From an uncultured Pseudomonas sp. (GTDB lineage: Bacteria > Pseudomonadota > Gammaproteobacteria > Pseudomonadales > Pseudomonadaceae): a DNA stretch of 8,332 nucleotides. The stretch lies in the NCBI RefSeq assembly GCF_946885885.1, contig NZ_CAMPHN010000185.1:1-8332 (forward strand), given 5' to 3'. The position numbers and the translations under genes were made by a program. Shown here one piece after another: positions 5,645 to 8,332 of this stretch; positions within the stretch are counted from its first letter, which is position 1, and each line of letters opens with the position of its first letter. The notes beneath the pieces are model-generated. The model did not search any database, was not told the DNA's origin, and saw only the letters and a list, made by a program, of their open reading frames with translations.

Positions 5645-5770
5645 AACTGTACGGGCATCCTAGTCGGCCGGGGAGCTGCGTAGCAGCCACACAGTTCGGT
5701 GGAGATGACCGTACAGTTGCGCCTGGAGTGGCAGCGGGATGGGAACAGTCGACCGCGAAGCAGTACAGTC
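5645..5770 (-). promoter_or_regulatory. Operator array upstream of the decarboxylase (RACTGTAC-like repeats)
   Basis: Read on the minus strand there are four direct copies of an 8-base motif: GACTGTAC (5763-5770), GACTGTTC (5743-5750), AACTGTAC (5711-5718) and AACTGTGT (5689-5696). Steps between them are 20, 32 and about 22 bp, near 2, 3 and 2 helical turns. A fifth copy is inverted: AACTGTACGG (5645-5654, plus strand) exactly matches the reverse complement of 5709-5718. A possible -10, TAGGAT, lies at 5657-5662 on the minus strand, so the inverted copy would overlap the start site and the direct copies would sit upstream of -35. Direct plus inverted half-sites are known for MocR-family regulators, which often control PLP enzyme genes. 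No regulator gene is in the window. Confidence 0.6.
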
Positions 5771-5796
5771 GGCCGCAGGAGCGGGCTGGAGAGGAC

Positions 5797-5825
5797 GATA
5801 AAAGAGGCGGCCGTCGGTGGCCGCC
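5797..5825 (-). terminator. Rho-independent terminator after nasT
   Basis: On the minus strand GGCGGCC (5819-5825) pairs with GGCCGCC (5806-5812) around a 6-nt loop ACCGAC, followed by TCTTTTATC. It begins 9 nt beyond the nasT stop codon and separates nasST from the decarboxylase promoter. The loop has A at position 1 and G at position 4, the pattern of ANTAR-bound hexaloops; see findings. Confidence 0.85.
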
Positions 5826-5834
5826 CCGTAAGAC

Positions 5835-6413
5835 TCAATTGCCCAGCATGTCGTGCATGGCGATGATCTGCTCGGCGACTTGCACCAACTTCTGCTGGCG
5901 GCTCATGGCCTGGCGACGCATCAAGGTGTAGGCCTCTTCCTCGTTGCAGCTCTTCATCTTCATCAGCAGCCCCTTGGCCAGTTCGATGCGCTTGCGCTCC
6001 GCGAGCTGGGCGTCGCGGGCTTGCAGTTGGGCGCGCAACGCCTGGTCGCTCTCGAAGCGCGCCATGGCGACGTCGAGAATCGGTTGCAGACGCTGGGCGT
6101 GAATGCCTTCGACGATATAGGCGCTGACGCCCGATTGGATGGCTTGGCGCATCACGCCGGGGTCGTGTTCGTCGGTGAACATGACGATCGGCCGTGGCTG
6201 ATCGCGCGAGACCAGCACCACTTGCTCCATCACGTCGCGGCTGGGCGATTCGGTATCGATCAGGATGACGTCGGGCCGCACGGCCTCGACCCGTTCGGGC
6301 AGGTCGATGGTCAAACCGGATTCGTCGATTACCTCGAAACCCGCTTCGATCAGTGCGGCTTGCAGACGACCGACCTTTTTTGGCGTGTCGTTGATCAACA
6401 GGATACGCAGCAT
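5835..6413 (-). CDS. nasT: ANTAR-domain transcription antiterminator NasT, 192 aa
   Basis: NasT is an RNA-binding response-regulator-like protein that prevents early termination in the leader of nitrate assimilation operons when NasS releases it on sensing nitrate or nitrite. Residues 1-118 form a receiver-type domain: the aspartate D53 and T80 are present, but the first acidic pair is N8-D9 and the usual lysine before Pro is E102 in IVEGI. This fits control by protein binding rather than ordinary phosphorylation. A helical linker (120-140) leads into the ANTAR three-helix domain (about 140-189), with ERKRIELAKGLLMK followed by EEEAYTLMRRQAM. The ATG has AGGAGA 7 nt upstream. It starts 18 nt after nasS, so the two are co-transcribed. 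No partner nitrate reductase or transporter gene is in the window. Confidence 0.93.
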   Translation of the reverse strand: MLRILLINDTPKKVGRLQAALIEAGFEVIDESGLTIDLPERVEAVRPDVILIDTESPSRDVMEQVVLVSRDQPRPIVMFTDEHDPGVMRQAIQSGVSAYIVEGIHAQRLQPILDVAMARFESDQALRAQLQARDAQLAERKRIELAKGLLMKMKSCNEEEAYTLMRRQAMSRQQKLVQVAEQIIAMHDMLGN

Positions 6414-6431
6414 GAAGGGCTCTCCTGTTCG

Positions 6432-7643
6432 TTATAGGTCGACAGCGGTGCTGTCGGCCAGGGCGTTGAGGCGGAAACTGCGCGCATAGCCGACCGGATC
6501 GCTGCCATCCCAGGCCTGACCGTCGAGCAACTGGCTGCTACGCATCACCTCGGGTATAGCGATGCCCAGGCTTTCAGCGGCCTGGCGGTACAGCCCGAGT
6601 TGATGAACCTGCTGCGCCACAGCCAGGTAATCGGGATCGTCGCGCAATAACCCCCAGCGGCGAAATTGGGTCATGAACCACATCCCGTCGGAGAGGTAGG
6701 GCATATTCACCGCGCCTTCTGCGTGAAAGCGTAGCGGATGGGCGTCCAACCAGGCGTGCCCGAGGCCATCCTGATACTGGCCGAGAAAGCGCGGCTGGAT
6801 GACGTTCAATGGTGCATCCACGTATTCGCCGCCGCTCAGCAATTGTGCGGTGCTGCGTTTGTTCTCTTCGTTTTCGTCGATGAAACGGCTGGCCTCGAGG
6901 ATCGCCATGATCAGCGCCCGCGCGGTATTCGGGTTGTGCTCGACGAAGGTGCGGGTGCAACCGAGTACCTTTTCCGGGTGATCCGGCCAGATCGACTGGC
7001 TGGTGGCCAGGGTGAAACCGAGATTCTCTTCGACCGCCTGCGCGCACCAAGGCTCGCCGACACAGAAACCATCGATACGCCGTGCCTTGAGGTGGGGCAC
7101 CATCTGCGGCGGCGGGACCACGACACTGTCGACATCGTCGAGTGGGTGGATACCTTGGCTGGCGAGCCAATAATAGAGCCACATGGCATGGGTGCCGGTG
7201 GGGAAGGTTTGGGCGAAGGTGAGTTTTGCGCCTTTTTGGTGCGCGCGCATGTTGAGTGCATCGCTAGTGGTCACGCCCGCGAATTTCAGCCCATGGGACA
7301 GGTTGATGCTCTGGCCGTTCTGGTTCAGGCCCATCAAGATCGCCATGTCGGTGGCGGATGCGCCGCCAAGGCCGAATTGCGCGCCGTAAATCAAACCATA
7401 CAGGCTGTGAGCGGCATCCAGTTCGCCGCTCAACAGCTTGTCGCGCAAGGTGGCCCAGGAGGCTTGGCGCTGCAAGTTGAGGGTCAGGCCATATTTTTCG
7501 GCGAAGCCCTGGGTCGCCGTGACAATCACCGAGGCCGCGTCGGTCAAGGCCATGAAGCCGATATTCAGTACGCGCTTTTCCGGGCTATCGTTGCCGGCAA
7601 CCCGGATGTGTGTGTCGTTACGGCTGATTTCATGCTCGCTCAT
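6432..7643 (-). CDS. nasS: Nitrate/nitrite sensor NasS, cytoplasmic NrtA-like protein, 403 aa
   Basis: NasS resembles the periplasmic nitrate-binding proteins NrtA/NasF but has no signal peptide, as expected for the cytoplasmic sensor that holds NasT inactive until nitrate or nitrite binds. Family-type blocks include LNIGFMALTDAASVI (26-40), the FPTGTHAMWLYYWLAS block (147-162) and DGFCVGEPWCAQAV (191-204). The first 25 residues are polar (MSEHEISRND) rather than an export signal. The ATG at 7643 is preferred; a TTG at 7667 would add 8 residues but lacks a ribosome binding site. The site for the ATG is only GGGA, partly inside a hairpin (7648-7666). The gene leads an operon with nasT and has a predicted sigma-54 promoter about 80 nt upstream, which fits nitrogen control. 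Identification is firm from the protein type and from pairing with nasT. Confidence 0.92.
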   Translation of the reverse strand: MSEHEISRNDTHIRVAGNDSPEKRVLNIGFMALTDAASVIVTATQGFAEKYGLTLNLQRQASWATLRDKLLSGELDAAHSLYGLIYGAQFGLGGASATDMAILMGLNQNGQSINLSHGLKFAGVTTSDALNMRAHQKGAKLTFAQTFPTGTHAMWLYYWLASQGIHPLDDVDSVVVPPPQMVPHLKARRIDGFCVGEPWCAQAVEENLGFTLATSQSIWPDHPEKVLGCTRTFVEHNPNTARALIMAILEASRFIDENEENKRSTAQLLSGGEYVDAPLNVIQPRFLGQYQDGLGHAWLDAHPLRFHAEGAVNMPYLSDGMWFMTQFRRWGLLRDDPDYLAVAQQVHQLGLYRQAAESLGIAIPEVMRSSQLLDGQAWDGSDPVGYARSFRLNALADSTAVDL

Positions 7644-7647
7644 TGCG

Positions 7648-7666
7648 TGTATCCCAGATCGATACA
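7648..7666 (-). other. Hairpin over the nasS ribosome binding site
   Basis: In the mRNA sense TGTATC (7661-7666) pairs with GATACA (7648-7653) around a 7-nt loop, GATCTGG. The only plausible Shine-Dalgarno bases for nasS, GGGA, straddle the loop and the 3' arm, so the hairpin may limit translation. A stem of 6 mostly A-T pairs is weak. Confidence 0.4.
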
Positions 7667-7693
7667 AGAGGCGTACGAAGCCCGTTGTTTATC

Positions 7694-7719
7694 AAGCCGA
7701 TTCCAGGGTGGAAAGGCTT
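7694..7719 (-). other. Hairpin near the predicted 5' end of nasST mRNA
   Basis: In the mRNA sense AAGCC (7715-7719) pairs with GGCTT (7694-7698), and inside it TTCCA (7709-7713) pairs with TGGAA (7701-7705) around a CCC loop, with a small internal bulge. It would lie within the first 30 nt of a transcript from the sigma-54 promoter. The loop is not an ANTAR hexaloop and there is no U-tract. Confidence 0.45.
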
Positions 7720-7734
7720 TGCTGGGTTTGCCTA

Positions 7735-7750
7735 AGCAAGGCATATGCCA
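7735..7750 (-). promoter_or_regulatory. Predicted sigma-54 (RpoN) promoter of nasST
   Basis: On the minus strand TGGCATATGCCTTGCT matches TGGCAC-N5-TTGCW with one mismatch and has the exact GG-N10-GC spacing. The start would be near 7724, giving a leader of about 80 nt to the nasS ATG. Nitrate assimilation is commonly controlled by NtrC and RpoN, so the site suits the genes. I found no convincing NtrC site in the roughly 190 bp upstream. Confidence 0.7.
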
Positions 7751-7936
7751 GTGATTGATACCCGGCTGGGGTGTTCTATGTCGCGGCAATTTCGCGGGCC
7801 CGGATGGCCTCCATAGCATTGACGGAGGCTCGGCCTCGGCGGTGCTCGCGAGCTGCATCTACCGCGGGGTACAGCTCTTACGAACCTGCGCTGCGGCTGA
7901 GTCGCCCGACCGGGCGGTGGTCAAACAAGCCCGAAA
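7751..7936. other. Gene-free stretch upstream of the nasST promoter
   Basis: No coding region is supported here on either strand. It holds inverted repeats without U-tracts: GCCTCC/GGAGGC (7807-7829), the 10-bp palindrome GCTCGCGAGC and CGCCCG-AC-CGGGCG (7903-7916), the last sharing its arm sequence with the fabI terminator stem nearby. Any enhancer site for the sigma-54 promoter should lie here, but none matches the NtrC consensus. Confidence 0.4.
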
Positions 7937-7975
7937 ATAAAAAACGCCCGATGCGTTGCACCGGGCGTTTTTTAT
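7937..7975 (-). terminator. Bidirectional rho-independent terminator after fabI
   Basis: ATAAAAAACGCCCG (7937-7950) and CGGGCGTTTTTTAT (7962-7975) are a perfect 14-bp inverted repeat with an 11-nt loop. The GC-rich inner stem is flanked by A-runs and T-runs on both sides, so it can work on either strand. It lies about 26 bp beyond the fabI stop codon. A small hairpin TGCTC/GAGCA (7981-7995) sits between. Confidence 0.93.
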
Positions 7976-8000
7976 CGGCTTGCTCGCGTCGAGCAGAGGA

Positions 8001-8332
<332 letters not shown>

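Noticed and set aside
4523..5683. Open reading frame of 386 codons on the plus strand opposite the decarboxylase
   Set aside because: Antisense shadow: the minus-strand frame has intact PLP enzyme motifs, whereas this translation shows no domain and is rich in Gly, Arg and Gln.
5645..5718. ACTGTAC motifs upstream of the decarboxylase considered as LexA sites because they share CTGTAC with the SOS box
   Set aside because: No copy has an ACAG arm at the N8 spacing, so the similarity is limited to half of the box.
6738..7754. Open reading frame of 338 codons on the plus strand opposite nasS
   Set aside because: The minus-strand frame is clearly NasS; the plus-strand product has no recognisable domain and arises from codon bias.
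7826..7860. Possible NtrC site around GGTGCTCGCGAGCTGCAT
   Set aside because: The half-sites are in the wrong order and orientation for TGCACC-N5-GGTGCA; only the central GCTCGCGAGC palindrome is real.

Overview
The window reads as chromosomal DNA of a Pseudomonas species, probably of the fluorescens/putida type. It is GC-rich, and it carries an AlaC that is almost the same as the enterobacterial enzyme, a nasS-nasT pair, a typical FabI C-terminus and sigma-54 style promoters. Seven of the eight coding regions I support are on the minus strand; the exception is a small lipoprotein at 945-1343. I see no tRNA, rRNA, CRISPR array, transposase or insertion sequence.

Layout from left to right. 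Positions 1-323 hold no gene but look like the control region of a gene beyond the left edge: a near-consensus leftward sigma-54 promoter (34-50), a perfect IHF match in an AT-rich patch (136-148), and a distal inverted repeat (225-252). Next is a 111-aa protein of unknown function (324-659, minus). The intergenic region at 660-944 contains a very strong LexA (SOS) box at 823-846, lying between the unknown gene and a divergent predicted lipoprotein (945-1343, plus). Convergent to the lipoprotein is a secreted PL7 alginate lyase with a C-terminal He_PIG/Ig-like domain (1406-2506, minus). Its upstream region carries several palindromes and an 8-bp tandem repeat. Then follow alaC (2890-4125), with its own terminator, promoter and leader hairpin, and a group II PLP-dependent decarboxylase (4259-5623). 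The decarboxylase is preceded by five copies of an RACTGTAC-like motif, four direct and one inverted. Last come nasT and nasS (5835-7643), with a strong terminator and a predicted sigma-54 promoter, and the 3' end of fabI (8001 to the right edge) with a bidirectional terminator.

How the parts fit. nasS and nasT form a cytoplasmic nitrate/nitrite sensor and ANTAR antiterminator pair that controls nitrate assimilation genes not present here; the sigma-54 promoter upstream suggests nitrogen (RpoN) control of the pair. alaC supplies alanine. The decarboxylase looks like a separately regulated transcription unit, with an operator layout that resembles MocR-family sites. The PL7 lyase is an exported polysaccharide-degrading enzyme, unrelated to the AlgL of the alginate biosynthesis operon.

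I found no clear new multi-gene system. The observations most worth following are in non-coding DNA: the SOS box next to an uncharacterised lipoprotein, the helically phased operator array, and the two sigma-54 promoters.
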